From Aliiglaciecola lipolytica E3 (GTDB lineage Bacteria > Pseudomonadota > Gammaproteobacteria > Enterobacterales > Alteromonadaceae): a stretch of 64,000 nucleotides of DNA. The DNA lies in NCBI RefSeq assembly GCF_000314975.1, contig NZ_BAEN01000059.1, positions 184,657 through 248,656 on the forward strand. The letters run 5' to 3'. A program made the translations under genes and the position numbers. Shown piece after piece: positions 12,033-21,598 of the stretch. The notes under the pieces are model-generated. The model made no database searches. It had not been told where the DNA came from and worked only from the letters and a program-made list of their open reading frames with translations. The stretch's first letter is position 1. Every line of letters starts with the position of its first letter.

Positions 12033-13031
12033 TTAAACAACACCGATATTTAGTGGCGATTTATTCGCTATCGATGAATATGAAATTGCCAGACGGCCAC
12101 GCCAATGATCGCAAGCTTGTTCATGGGCGGTCACACTTTTAATGACATTTAACATTTGCAGTGTTGCATCACTCATTCGCATACTTTTATTGGTAGTTGC
12201 TAATACCAAACGCTTCATTTCTGGTTGTTCAATTTTTAACGATTTTACTACGTTACTCTCCTCTAAGTGATACATAGCTGAGGAAGGCAAAATCATCAGC
12301 CCTTCGCCTTGAATCACTTGCCGTAAGCCAGTCATCAATTGCCCCGAATAGGCTTTATCGTGTTTTAGCGCTACTCCTGTCTTTTGTTCGTAAATATTGA
12401 TTAGTTGTCCAAGGGCATCTTTTAAACTAGGCATTAAAAGTTCAAATTGGCTCAATTCCCAAAAATTAACCGAATCTCGATTGAGTAATTGATGATAATT
12501 GGCTGAATTGTCGTTACAACCCACTACTAAATACATATATTCCTCGATTAACGGGAAAGTACTCATAAAATCATGATCGATTTCTTGTTCGTAGGTTAAC
12601 GCGATATCCAATTGGTTGGTTTTAAGCCACTCCTTTACTGCATACGAAGGGCCTGTACTTATGTCTAACTTAATGTGTGGATGGTAACGATTCACTTCGG
12701 CAATCAATGGCATTGATAGCACATTGCCTATCGACGGTAACATTCCAACTCGAACGGTTCCGCTGTGATTGCTGATTATTTGTTGAAGTTCTAGTTTTGC
12801 TTCATTGATATTTTTGGTGATAGTTTCAGCGTGTTTTAAAAAAATCTGGCCTGCTTTAGTCAGTGATACACCTCTAAAACTGCGCTCGAACAATACCGCC
12901 GACATTTCACGCTCTAAATTAGCTAACTGCTGGCTGATTGCGGGTTGGGCAATATCTAATTCTCTCGCTGCAGCAGCAATGCTGCCTTTTTGCACAGTGA
13001 TTAAAAAATACTGTAGCTGCTTAGTGTTCAT
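12033..13031 (-). CDS. LysR-family transcriptional regulator
   Basis: The 332-residue protein has the N-terminal LysR winged helix-turn-helix (LQYFLITVQKGSIAAAARELDIAQPAISQQL), and LTKAGQIFLKHAE ends the DNA-binding domain. The C-terminal part has the fold pattern of the LysR periplasmic-binding-protein-like effector domain. Sequence style is closest to the Nac/CynR/CatM type, but the ligand cannot be deduced. It is divergent from the TonB receptor gene across a 536-base gap, the usual position of a LysR regulator beside its target. It probably controls the receptor, permease and aminotransferase genes. The C-terminus runs about 30 residues past the typical family end. Confidence 0.92.
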   Translation of the reverse strand: MNTKQLQYFLITVQKGSIAAAARELDIAQPAISQQLANLEREMSAVLFERSFRGVSLTKAGQIFLKHAETITKNINEAKLELQQIISNHSGTVRVGMLPSIGNVLSMPLIAEVNRYHPHIKLDISTGPSYAVKEWLKTNQLDIALTYEQEIDHDFMSTFPLIEEYMYLVVGCNDNSANYHQLLNRDSVNFWELSQFELLMPSLKDALGQLINIYEQKTGVALKHDKAYSGQLMTGLRQVIQGEGLMILPSSAMYHLEESNVVKSLKIEQPEMKRLVLATTNKSMRMSDATLQMLNVIKSVTAHEQACDHWRGRLAISYSSIANKSPLNIGVV

Positions 13032-13567
13032 AAAACACTGTACCTCTTTTCTTTAAATTAATATTGAGATCATTGTTAGCCTCCGTTGCACTATATTAGT
13101 TACATTCCTCTTGCGAACATTATCCTTTGCACTATTACTGTAATTTGTTGTTTATTAAGCACTTTTTGTACCATCTTTGTGGTTTGAAGTGCGTTTAATT
13201 GTTAATGAACTGTTGCTCTGGATTTTGTCACAATGTTTTTTTCTTTCATATTTTTCTTGTAACCCTATGTAATTTATCACTAAAAATTGCAGCTCAATAT
13301 TTTTGATATAGCCCTCCATAATCTTTTTTCTTCCGCCTCATCAGAACATTTCTTAGTCTCTTATGCGTTAGTCAGTTTAGGCGATTCATGAACAGAATCT
13401 CTATGTTTGCTTGAAGTTGGTGCTTGTAAGTCCTTTAACAGGGCAAGGCGTTTTAAAGCATCAACCTGCCAAACGACTTTTGCTAGCACAATAATAAAAA
13501 ACTACAACAAGGATAAATATTGCAAGGATGTAAGTAGGCAAAACACATAATAATTAGGGAACACTCA
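13032..13567. other. 536-base intergenic region between LysR and TonB-receptor genes
   Basis: I see no supported gene here. The region is AT-rich and should hold the divergent promoters, the LysR binding site and a long leader of the receptor gene. No convincing repeat, terminator or riboswitch was recognised. The receptor's ribosome site, AGGGAAC, lies directly before 13568. Confidence 0.6.
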
Positions 13568-16183
13568 ATGAAACTTAATAAAATAAATGCTGCAATCATC
13601 GCGGGTCTGTCCGGTTGCGCAATTTCTATGCTGAGTGCACCTTTAGCGTTAGCACAAGAAGCCACACTCGAAGACGATAACCTAGAAAAAATAGCCGTTG
13701 TAGGCGCGCGCGGGGCTCCACGTTCAGTGACCAGTTCTCCGGTGCCAGTTGACGTATTAAGTGCAGATGACTTAAATGCTGTGGCTTTTTCCGACATGAA
13801 CGATGTGTTGAAGACCTTGGTACCTTCTTATTCTATTTCAAGGCAACCGATTTCTGATGGCGGTACGTTTATCCGCCCAGCTCAGTTGCGTGGTTTACCA
13901 ACTGACAAAACCTTGGTTTTAGTCAATTCAAAAAGACGTCATAGAGCTTCGTTAGTATCCATTGGTGGCTCTGGGACACAAGGTCCTGATCTTGCGACCA
14001 TTCCAACCGCCGCCATTGGAAGTGTAGAAGTACTTCGTGATGGAGCTGCTGCACAGTACGGTTCTGATGCCATTGCAGGTGTTATTAACTTTCAATTAAA
14101 AAACAATACCGAAGGTGGCATGTTTTCAGCAGAGTGGGGTCAACACTTTGAAGGAGATGGTGATCAATTAACCATCAGTGGTAACAAAGGTTTTGCCTTA
14201 GGTGATGATGGCTTCTTTAGTATTTCAGCTGAATATTCAGATTCTGAAGCCACTTTTAGAGGAACTCAATATTGTGAAAGCTGGTTTTGTGTAAACGATC
14301 AATCTGCTGAATATATCGCCGCAGCAGAAGCGCAAGGACAGACTGTACATGGGTCTTCTCAGGTGCAGCCGTGGGGACAACCCAATTCAAGTGGCACCAG
14401 AATATTCTTTAATACTGGTTATTCAATCAACTCAGAAGTCGAACTTTACGGTTTTGGTAATTATTCAGAAAGCGAAGGTGACGGAAGCTTTTTCTATCGT
14501 TATCCGGGTAATGGAACAATCGAAGATTTACGTTTAGAAGATGGTTCGATTTGGAATCCTATTGAATTTTTCCCTGGAGGCTTTACACCTCGATTTTTCG
14601 GTGAAGTCACTGACTATTCTTTAGTGGGTGGACTTAAAGGCATGACTGGCGCGTTTAGTTATGATTTAAGTGCGCGATATGGTTATAACGAAATTTCTTA
14701 CACGTTAAGCAATACTATTAACCCTTCTATGGGAAATATGTCTCCTACTTCTTTTAAACCGGGTGATTTAAGTAACGAGGAAACCCAATTTCAAGCCGAT
14801 TTTGCTTATGACATGGCAGAATATGTTCTTGCTTTTGGTTTAAGTTATTTGGATGAATCATACGAAATTTCAGGTGGTGAGGAAGATTCCTACTTTGCTG
14901 GTCCTTACGCAACCTCTGATCCTTGGGGATTTTGTACTGACAGTTACACTCCTACTGAAGCTGGAGCAGCAGTTATTGCTGATGGTTCTACACTGGATTG
15001 TGGCAACTACACAACTAACGACGTTGATGATGACGGCTTTGAAGATGACGGTATTTCGGGGTTAGATCCGGTTTATCGAGTTGTTGGCGTGGGATCTAAT
15101 GGATTTCCCGGTTATTCACCTGAGTTCTCTGGTACTTACTCGCGAGATTCTTATGCGGCATATGTCGATATTTCAGGAGATATATCTGACAAGCTGTTTG
15201 CTCAAGGTGCTTTGCGCTACGAAGATTACTCAGATTTTGGCTCAGAGGTAGTATATAAAATTGCAGCCATCTACCAATTCACGGAAGAGTTTGCAGTACG
15301 TAGTTCATACGGGACTGGATTCCGCGCACCCACGCCCGGACAGCAAGGTACAACGAATGTATCAACTCGCTTACCTAATGGATTTCCGGTCGCAACCGGG
15401 TTATTCCCAGCTGGTGGTCCGGTAGCGCAAGCACTGGGCGCGGAAGAATTACGTCCTGAACTTTCTACTAACTTTACATTAGGTTTAACCGCTTCTTTAG
15501 GTGATTTCACGTTAACGGTTGATTACTACAACATATTGTTGGAAGACCGTGTAAATGCAGTATCAACTATGGACGTTTCAACCGATCCATCTTCTGGAGG
15601 CGCATACGATAATTACTTAAATCTATCTGCTGCTGGCGTGGTAGGTGCTGAGTCAATTGGTGGAGTGTTCTTTTTCCAGAATGCGTTTGATACGGTAACT
15701 GAAGGGGTTGATGTAGTGGGTACTTACGCGCTGCAATCAGACTTTGGTGACACTATGTTCACAGCGTCAATTAACTATAACACGCAGGAGTTTGATTCAG
15801 ATCCAAGTGAATATTTTAACACCGAAGATCAATTTGACTTTGAGAATGGCTTACCTGAAATGCGCGGTGTGTTTTCTGTTAAACACAGCTATGAGGATTG
15901 GATGGTTACCACTCGCCTTAGTTACTACGGAGAGTATGAAAACGCCAATGACAGTCCATTAGAGACCATTCAAACATTTGGTTCGGAATTCTTATTTGAC
16001 GTAGAAGGTGCATATCAGATTAACGATATGTATACCGTTTCAGTGGGGGTGCGCAATCTGTTCGATAGCTATCCTGACCCTGGCACCATGGGAGAAACCT
16101 GTTGCGGTCGAATCTACCGCTCTGATTCTGTGGTGGATTGGCAAGGAGGATATTATTACGCCAAATTTATCGCGAATTTCTAA
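13568..16183 (+). CDS. TonB-dependent outer-membrane receptor
   Basis: The 871-residue protein has a signal peptide cut near residue 29 (ALALA-QEA). A TonB-box-like stretch IAVVGARG is followed by a plug domain with VEVLRDGAAAQYGSDAIAGVINF, the strongest family motif. The rest is a long aromatic-rich beta-barrel ending YYYAKFIANF with terminal Phe, as expected for BamA-dependent insertion. Several Cys pairs in the extracellular loops (CESWFC, and CC near the end) suggest disulfides. The substrate is not identifiable. The neighbouring TSUP permease and exported aminotransferase suggest a nitrogen- or sulfur-containing organic molecule rather than only iron chelates. This is an inference. Confidence 0.93.
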   Translation: MKLNKINAAIIAGLSGCAISMLSAPLALAQEATLEDDNLEKIAVVGARGAPRSVTSSPVPVDVLSADDLNAVAFSDMNDVLKTLVPSYSISRQPISDGGTFIRPAQLRGLPTDKTLVLVNSKRRHRASLVSIGGSGTQGPDLATIPTAAIGSVEVLRDGAAAQYGSDAIAGVINFQLKNNTEGGMFSAEWGQHFEGDGDQLTISGNKGFALGDDGFFSISAEYSDSEATFRGTQYCESWFCVNDQSAEYIAAAEAQGQTVHGSSQVQPWGQPNSSGTRIFFNTGYSINSEVELYGFGNYSESEGDGSFFYRYPGNGTIEDLRLEDGSIWNPIEFFPGGFTPRFFGEVTDYSLVGGLKGMTGAFSYDLSARYGYNEISYTLSNTINPSMGNMSPTSFKPGDLSNEETQFQADFAYDMAEYVLAFGLSYLDESYEISGGEEDSYFAGPYATSDPWGFCTDSYTPTEAGAAVIADGSTLDCGNYTTNDVDDDGFEDDGISGLDPVYRVVGVGSNGFPGYSPEFSGTYSRDSYAAYVDISGDISDKLFAQGALRYEDYSDFGSEVVYKIAAIYQFTEEFAVRSSYGTGFRAPTPGQQGTTNVSTRLPNGFPVATGLFPAGGPVAQALGAEELRPELSTNFTLGLTASLGDFTLTVDYYNILLEDRVNAVSTMDVSTDPSSGGAYDNYLNLSAAGVVGAESIGGVFFFQNAFDTVTEGVDVVGTYALQSDFGDTMFTASINYNTQEFDSDPSEYFNTEDQFDFENGLPEMRGVFSVKHSYEDWMVTTRLSYYGEYENANDSPLETIQTFGSEFLFDVEGAYQINDMYTVSVGVRNLFDSYPDPGTMGETCCGRIYRSDSVVDWQGGYYYAKFIANF

Positions 16184-16215
16184 TTCGATAAAAGGTTAGA
16201 TGCAAAATTGATAGT

Positions 16216-16239
16216 GCAGTTGGGGCGAAAGCCCCCTGC
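16216..16239 (+). terminator. GC-rich hairpin after the TonB receptor
   Basis: GGGGC (16222-16226), a GAAA tetraloop and GCCCC (16231-16235) form a stable hairpin, extended by GCAG/CTGC with a two-base bulge. It lies 33 bases after the receptor stop codon and lacks a U-tract. It may partly uncouple expression of the receptor and the downstream permease. Confidence 0.6.
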
Positions 16240-16309
16240 GACTATTTGAAATTCATTTTTAAAGTTGAGTATACATAGTGTTAATTTTCTTTAGTGGAGC
16301 GATGTAGTG

Positions 16310-17134
16310 ATGGAGATTGAATTACTCTGGTTCGTTCTAACGTTGTGTTTTGCTGGCGCTGTGGCCGGTATTACGGCTGGATTGTTTGGGAACGGCGGTG
16401 GGTTTGTGGTTGTTCCTGCCTTATTGGCCGTTTTTCCGTTTTTCACACCCAATTCAGATGAGTTGGTAAAAGTGGCAATTGGCACTTCCCTGGCATCCAT
16501 TGTTGTTTCCAGTGCACGCTCAGTGATGGCTCACAGAAGACGTGGAGCTGTGGATTTTGACGTTCTTAAATCTTGGTCGATATGGATCATCCTAGGCGTA
16601 CTAGGAGGAATAGCTATTGCTAATCACACCAGTAGTGTAGGGCTCACAATTGTCTTTGCTGCAGGCGTGTTGCTTTATTCGATCTACTTCTTATTCCCTG
16701 ATTTTGTGGTGCGCCCCGGTGTGTCTTTTTCAATGCCATCAGGTATTGGCAAAGCGACTTTGGCATTCGTGTTAGGCGGTTTTTCAGCACTGCTTGGCAT
16801 TGGCGGAGGTACGCCCACGGTCATAACAATGGTGATGTGTAGACGGACGATTCAGCAAGCAGTTGCAACCGCTGCGGGGGTCGGCTGCTTAATCGGTTTG
16901 CCGGGCGCACTTGGATTTTTGTTTATGGAGAATAGTAGTCCAGCAAATATGCCTTTCGGTACGGTTGGGTATATCAATTTGCCAGCACTAATCGCGATTA
17001 GTATCGGCTCAATATTAACAGCGCCCTATGGTGCTTCAATGGCCCACAGTTTTAGCGAAAAGAAGCTTAAACGCCTTTTCGGAATTTATTTAGTGATTGT
17101 GTCGACTGCGATGTTTATCAAAGTTTTAGCCTGA
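16310..17134 (+). CDS. TSUP-family (TauE/SafE) membrane permease
   Basis: The 274-residue protein has about eight hydrophobic segments in two related halves. The glycine-rich motifs GITAGLFGNGGGFVVVP and GFSALLGIGGGTPTVI are hallmarks of the 4-toluene sulfonate uptake permease/sulfite exporter family. GTG at 16307 directly precedes the ATG, and either could be used with the GGAG site upstream. TSUP proteins move organosulfur compounds, sulfite or small organic acids. It lies between the TonB receptor and the exported aminotransferase, and may carry a product of that enzyme. Direction and substrate are unknown. Confidence 0.88.
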   Translation: MEIELLWFVLTLCFAGAVAGITAGLFGNGGGFVVVPALLAVFPFFTPNSDELVKVAIGTSLASIVVSSARSVMAHRRRGAVDFDVLKSWSIWIILGVLGGIAIANHTSSVGLTIVFAAGVLLYSIYFLFPDFVVRPGVSFSMPSGIGKATLAFVLGGFSALLGIGGGTPTVITMVMCRRTIQQAVATAAGVGCLIGLPGALGFLFMENSSPANMPFGTVGYINLPALIAISIGSILTAPYGASMAHSFSEKKLKRLFGIYLVIVSTAMFIKVLA

Positions 17135-17164
17135 TCACATTTTAAGAAAAAGAGGAAAACAATA

Positions 17165-18340
17165 ATGACTTATAATCCATCTAGACGCTTATTCTTAGGT
17201 GGCACCATTGCCGCTTCAGCAGCCGGTGCATCAGGCTTAATCGTTCCTGCCGGAATTGCAACCGCAGCAGCAAAGCCTGCACCACAAGTAACTTACGGCC
17301 CAGCTCCAGGGATTGCAAAACTCAATGCAAATGAAAACCCTTATGGCCCGAGTCCTGAAGCGTTAAAAGCCATCGCTCAGGCCAGTAGCCAAGGCGGTGC
17401 GTATTATGCCTATAATGCAGGCATGTATTTACGCGATATGATCGCTGAAAACCATAGTTTAAAACCCGGTAATATTGCTATTACCGCTGGCTCGAGTTTG
17501 ATACTAGCTTTTGCTGCAATGGCCGCAACCTCTAAAGGCGTCATTCTAGGACCAGACTTGTTTTGGGATACCACTTCTAGAGCTCCCATTAGACAAGGTG
17601 GTCCTGAAATACGCAGAGTGGCGAATACCGCCGATTTAGAAATTGACCTAGACGCACTTTATGCTGCCATTGATGACGACGTGGCTATGGTACATGTCTG
17701 CAATCCAAATAATCCTACCGGGCGAATTGTTGATCCGATGAAACTAAAAGAGTTTTGTATCAAGGCGTCAAAGAAAACCTTAGTGTTGGTGGATGAAGCA
17801 TACAACGAACTTATCGAAGATGGCCCTAAACACTCAATGATTCCGCTTATCAATGAAGGTCATAACATTATCGTTGCCCGCACATTCTCAAAAATATATG
17901 GACTTGCCGGTATGCGTGTAGGTTACATGTTGGGTTCTGAAGAAAACATGGAATTCATCAGTAAATATGGATTGGGCGGCTACTCCATAAATCAGGCTGG
18001 ACTGGCAGCGGCGATTGCTAGTTATCATGATGAAGGGTTCAAAACCTTCTCAAGAGAAAAAGTGAATGAAGCTAAAGGAATTATCCTTTCTGCGGTAAAA
18101 GCTAATGGTTTAACTGCACTGCCATCGAGTACCAATTTCGTATTTGTAAATCTTGGCGAGAACGGTGATGCTAATTTGTTTAGGACCGCGATGGAAAAAC
18201 AAAATGTATTAATTCGAGGGCAATATCGTAGTTACAAACCTTGGTCGCGAGTCAGTACGGGTATCATCAAAGACGTGCAAATGTATGCCAATGCTATGCC
18301 TATGGCGCTCGATGAAATGTATAAACAGATGAAATCATAA
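17165..18340 (+). CDS. Tat-exported PLP-dependent aminotransferase (HisC-like, class I/II)
   Basis: The 391-residue protein begins with a twin-arginine signal (SRRLFLGG at 6-13 followed by a long Ala-rich hydrophobic stretch), so the folded, cofactor-loaded enzyme should be periplasmic. The mature part is a fold-type I aminotransferase: NENPYGPSP near 56, NPNNPTG at 180-186, DEAYNE at 210-215 and the Schiff-base lysine in FSKIYGLAGMRVGY (Lys 243). It resembles histidinol-phosphate aminotransferase, but export excludes a normal role in histidine synthesis. An intrinsic terminator follows. Neighbours suggest it processes a substrate brought in by the TonB receptor. Substrate and product are unknown. 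Confidence 0.9.
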   Translation: MTYNPSRRLFLGGTIAASAAGASGLIVPAGIATAAAKPAPQVTYGPAPGIAKLNANENPYGPSPEALKAIAQASSQGGAYYAYNAGMYLRDMIAENHSLKPGNIAITAGSSLILAFAAMAATSKGVILGPDLFWDTTSRAPIRQGGPEIRRVANTADLEIDLDALYAAIDDDVAMVHVCNPNNPTGRIVDPMKLKEFCIKASKKTLVLVDEAYNELIEDGPKHSMIPLINEGHNIIVARTFSKIYGLAGMRVGYMLGSEENMEFISKYGLGGYSINQAGLAAAIASYHDEGFKTFSREKVNEAKGIILSAVKANGLTALPSSTNFVFVNLGENGDANLFRTAMEKQNVLIRGQYRSYKPWSRVSTGIIKDVQMYANAMPMALDEMYKQMKS

Positions 18341-18367
18341 ACTTGTCATTTTTCAATCGTTTCATAA

Positions 18368-18389
18368 GGCCGCTTTTAGCGGTCTTTTT
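18368..18389 (+). terminator. Intrinsic terminator after the aminotransferase gene
   Basis: GGCCGCT (18368-18374), loop TTT, AGCGGTC (18378-18384) and five T residues. It ends the unit before the fucosidase gene, which therefore probably has its own promoter. Confidence 0.9.
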
Positions 18390-18511
18390 ATTACCTTTAA
18401 ATGTTATATGTTCGAGCGGTTTCTCATGCACTAAAAATATTACTGTTTTATAGCGGTTAGTTTGTCTTAATAAATAGTCCAATCCATATCGACTAACATA
18501 AGGAATTTACT

Positions 18512-20146
18512 GTGAGAAACATTTTGGTACTGGCGTTGTTGCCAGCACTTGTTGGCGTAGATGCACAGGCCGCTAATAATCTGAAGTTAAATAACGAATC
18601 GCAAGTCTCCCATAGTAACTTATCCCAGCCTTATGATGGCACTTGGCGTTCTTTGCAAAAAATGCCAGTGCCCGCTTGGTTCGATGACGGAAAAATTGGG
18701 ATTTTTATTCATTGGGGTCCTTACAGTGTGATTGGGCATAGAAAAAATGACCGGGGCTATGCAGAGCACACCCCAAAAATGATTTATGAAGACCCAGATT
18801 ATTACTATCCTTATTTAGAGTCCCGCTGGGGAGCACATCCCCCCGAGTTTGGTTATAAAGATATCATCCCTGAGTTTACTGCTGAACACTGGGATCCAGA
18901 CGCTTGGGCAGAATTATTTGAACAAGTTGGAGCGAAATACGTGGTGATGACTGCGGAGCATCATGATGGTTGGGCAAATTGGGATTCAGAACTGACACCT
19001 TGGAATGCTGTAGACAAAGGTCCAAAACGTGATTTAGTTGGTGATCTTGGCAAAGCACTACGTAAGCATGGATTAAAATATGCGCCGTCATATCATCGCG
19101 AGCGTCATACCGGTTTTTTTGCTAAACAAAAATACGCTGTGCACAGTGAGGCCCGCCCAGATATTTTAGAAGAAATTCGTCGTAATCCTGAAGCCAAAAT
19201 GCTCTACGGCCCTGAATTTAGTTATAACAAAGCGTTTGTGGATGACTATGTTGCCCGCTGGAAAGAAATTCAAGAGAAATATCAACCAGACATGATGTGG
19301 TTAGATGATTTTCCTATTTATACTCGCGATGGCAACAATGTCAGAGCAGGCATTGCTAAACCTGAAATCCAATATTTAGATGATCAGATGCGCGCAATGA
19401 TCACCGACTATATGAATAATGGTGCAGCGCAAAATCAGGCTGTGTACGTTAACAACAAAGGTGGAAATCGTAATTGGCCAGACGGTGTTGGCAATTTAGA
19501 AAAAGACAACCTAAAGCTCAAAGTGATTGGTCCTAAATGGCAAAGTTGTACTACTTTCGGCACCTCTTTTGGATATCTAGCCGCTGAAGAGGCGCTAGAT
19601 TACCCACATAAGAAAAAATCGGTTGAGGAGGTTATTCATGAAATGGTTGAAATTGTTAGCCGAAATGGCAATTTTCTTATCAATATAGGTCCTAAAGCGG
19701 ATGGTACGATTCCGGAGTGGCAAGTTGAACGATTGCGTAGTATGGGGGAGTGGCTATCGATAAACGGCGAGGCTATTTACGCGAGCCGTTATTGGAAAGT
19801 GAATGGCCAAAAACAGGGACATCTAGCTTTTACGGTTAAAGATAAGTCGGTATTTGCCATTGCTCTTGAGAAACCATTAGCGCCTTTATTGATTGAAGCG
19901 ACAAAAGGTTGGACACGCGCTGACGTAAAGTCCGTCAAATTGTTAGGTAGTAGTGTTGATGTAAAATGGCAGATAACTGAGCAAGGCTTGACAATCATTC
20001 CGCCCAAAGATTTATCGCACACTAAATACGCATGGACATTCAAAATTGAAACTGCTTCTCAACAACATGTCCCTAACGTTATTGAACACAATGTTGAACG
20101 CGTGTTGAAAGGCACCAAAAAAGTTGATTTAGAAGGGAATATGTAA
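18512..20146 (+). CDS. Secreted alpha-L-fucosidase, glycoside hydrolase family 29
   Basis: GH29 enzymes release L-fucose from glycans by a retaining mechanism. The 544-residue protein starts at a GTG preceded by AAGGAA and has a signal peptide ending near ADAQA (about residue 20). Family landmarks are KIGIFIHWGPYSV at about 61-73, AEHHDGWA near 148-155, and DMMWLDDF, whose Asp near 265 is the likely nucleophile. NGNFLINIGPKADG follows later in the barrel. A C-terminal beta domain completes the protein. It lies downstream of the aminotransferase terminator, so a functional link to the cluster upstream is uncertain. Likely targets are marine fucose-containing polysaccharides. Confidence 0.92.
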   Translation: MRNILVLALLPALVGVDAQAANNLKLNNESQVSHSNLSQPYDGTWRSLQKMPVPAWFDDGKIGIFIHWGPYSVIGHRKNDRGYAEHTPKMIYEDPDYYYPYLESRWGAHPPEFGYKDIIPEFTAEHWDPDAWAELFEQVGAKYVVMTAEHHDGWANWDSELTPWNAVDKGPKRDLVGDLGKALRKHGLKYAPSYHRERHTGFFAKQKYAVHSEARPDILEEIRRNPEAKMLYGPEFSYNKAFVDDYVARWKEIQEKYQPDMMWLDDFPIYTRDGNNVRAGIAKPEIQYLDDQMRAMITDYMNNGAAQNQAVYVNNKGGNRNWPDGVGNLEKDNLKLKVIGPKWQSCTTFGTSFGYLAAEEALDYPHKKKSVEEVIHEMVEIVSRNGNFLINIGPKADGTIPEWQVERLRSMGEWLSINGEAIYASRYWKVNGQKQGHLAFTVKDKSVFAIALEKPLAPLLIEATKGWTRADVKSVKLLGSSVDVKWQITEQGLTIIPPKDLSHTKYAWTFKIETASQQHVPNVIEHNVERVLKGTKKVDLEGNM

Positions 20147-20227
20147 ACCCTAAAACGTGAGCTCTAAAAGCTTAGACTGCCTTAGAAGGTTAAAGTAAAC
20201 AATGTATTTGTCGTGAACAACTTTATA

Positions 20228-21598
20228 TCAAAGCTGGCATTGCAACAAATTCAAATTTGCTGACACTGTACTCGTACTGGATGAAGCAGTGCCATTGCCG
20301 TAAAAAGACTCGAGTTTAGCTAACTCGTTTTTGGCTTTGATTAATGCTTCCTCAGTGCGTTGCAGGTTTTGCTCAGCTTCAACAAACAATGATTCACAAC
20401 GTTGTTGTAAAAACGCTTCTCTGGCAACTCTGCGTTGAGGAGATGCCGCAACTTGCTTTTCCCAGGCAATGCGTTTGGTTTTTAGCTGTTGTTCTCCTTC
20501 ATCAATACAGCTTGAAAATACATCCAACTCTGCCGCCAATACTTGGTTAATTATGGCAATTTCATTAGCGGTGAGAGTTGTTTCTTTTTCGAGTGCTTGA
20601 ATTGCTGACGGTTGCATTGAGACTGCGTGTGCGCTGAAGCGTATATAATCATTTTTACTGCCTAATTGGGGACTATAGTCGTCAGCCAGTACCTTCTTTT
20701 TATGCGCATCTAGTATCTTTAGAAATTGCACAAAATCGGTTTCGCGATTTGCATTAATGTCGTTAACGCTGAAGGTTTTTTCTGGTGTAATAATCGCCAA
20801 ATAGGCAAGGACTAAAGCTTTAACGCCCCCGCTTGGGACATAAAGCCCATTGAACGTCCTAAAACTGCATATTTCTCTGGCAGCAACGGGGATTTGGTTT
20901 TCTTCTAAAACGTCATAAGGGCGCTTTTGTGTGCTATTAGCTAGTTGAATATTGGGACATTGATTGGCTTGGCTAATATCAAGTGTATTAGCTAGTCCTT
21001 CATTAGCGAGTTGACGATTAAAGTCGTTTAGGTTTGTATTTAAATTTCGCTTAATTGCACTGAGTTGATCGGATAGCACTGTGACATTATTGCGAGCAAT
21101 AGATAAGTCTCTCTCAGCTAACAGAGACACGGTATTTTTTCTAACAGACTGTTCCCATTCAGGAAAACGGAAACGGGCAGTCTCGCCCAAACTCGGGTCG
21201 CGAATGGGAATCACCTGTCCCTTCGATTCCATATATAAACAAATAGGTGAGCTCCTATCTGGCGGTGAAGGCAACTGCGACAAGAGTTGAAAACTGCGAA
21301 TATTAGCAGCTGATTGAGAGGCTTGATGACGAGAATGTCTTGGTGTTAGATATTGTCTTACATTTCGCTTGTTGCCATTGGTATCAATTTCGACATATTC
21401 AGCTACGACTATGATTGGATCCCGCTGATAGTTGGCCGCAAAAGGATGGTCGCTTTGCCATGCAAAAACCAACTGATTACCTTGACCACTCACTGTGGTC
21501 CCTAAGTTATTCCCTAATTTAGTGCTGCCACAAGACATAGTGAGAAAACAGAAACAGCAGACGATTAAAAACTTATAACTATTTACTTGAGGCAACAT
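20228..21598 (-). CDS. Large lipoprotein of unknown function
   Basis: From ATG 21598 the protein is 456 residues and starts with a short basic segment, a hydrophobic stretch and the lipobox LTMSC, so it should be a lipoprotein. An in-frame ATG at 21610 is the alternative start. The mature protein has a beta-rich first third and long charged helical segments, including a probable coiled coil near residues 360-430. Several Cys residues are present. Its start overlaps the end of the COG3904-type gene by 20 bases, so it is translationally linked as the last gene of a three-gene envelope unit. It converges with the fucosidase gene. I do not recognise the family. Confidence 0.75.
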   Translation of the reverse strand: MLPQVNSYKFLIVCCFCFLTMSCGSTKLGNNLGTTVSGQGNQLVFAWQSDHPFAANYQRDPIIVVAEYVEIDTNGNKRNVRQYLTPRHSRHQASQSAANIRSFQLLSQLPSPPDRSSPICLYMESKGQVIPIRDPSLGETARFRFPEWEQSVRKNTVSLLAERDLSIARNNVTVLSDQLSAIKRNLNTNLNDFNRQLANEGLANTLDISQANQCPNIQLANSTQKRPYDVLEENQIPVAAREICSFRTFNGLYVPSGGVKALVLAYLAIITPEKTFSVNDINANRETDFVQFLKILDAHKKKVLADDYSPQLGSKNDYIRFSAHAVSMQPSAIQALEKETTLTANEIAIINQVLAAELDVFSSCIDEGEQQLKTKRIAWEKQVAASPQRRVAREAFLQQRCESLFVEAEQNLQRTEEALIKAKNELAKLESFYGNGTASSSTSTVSANLNLLQCQL

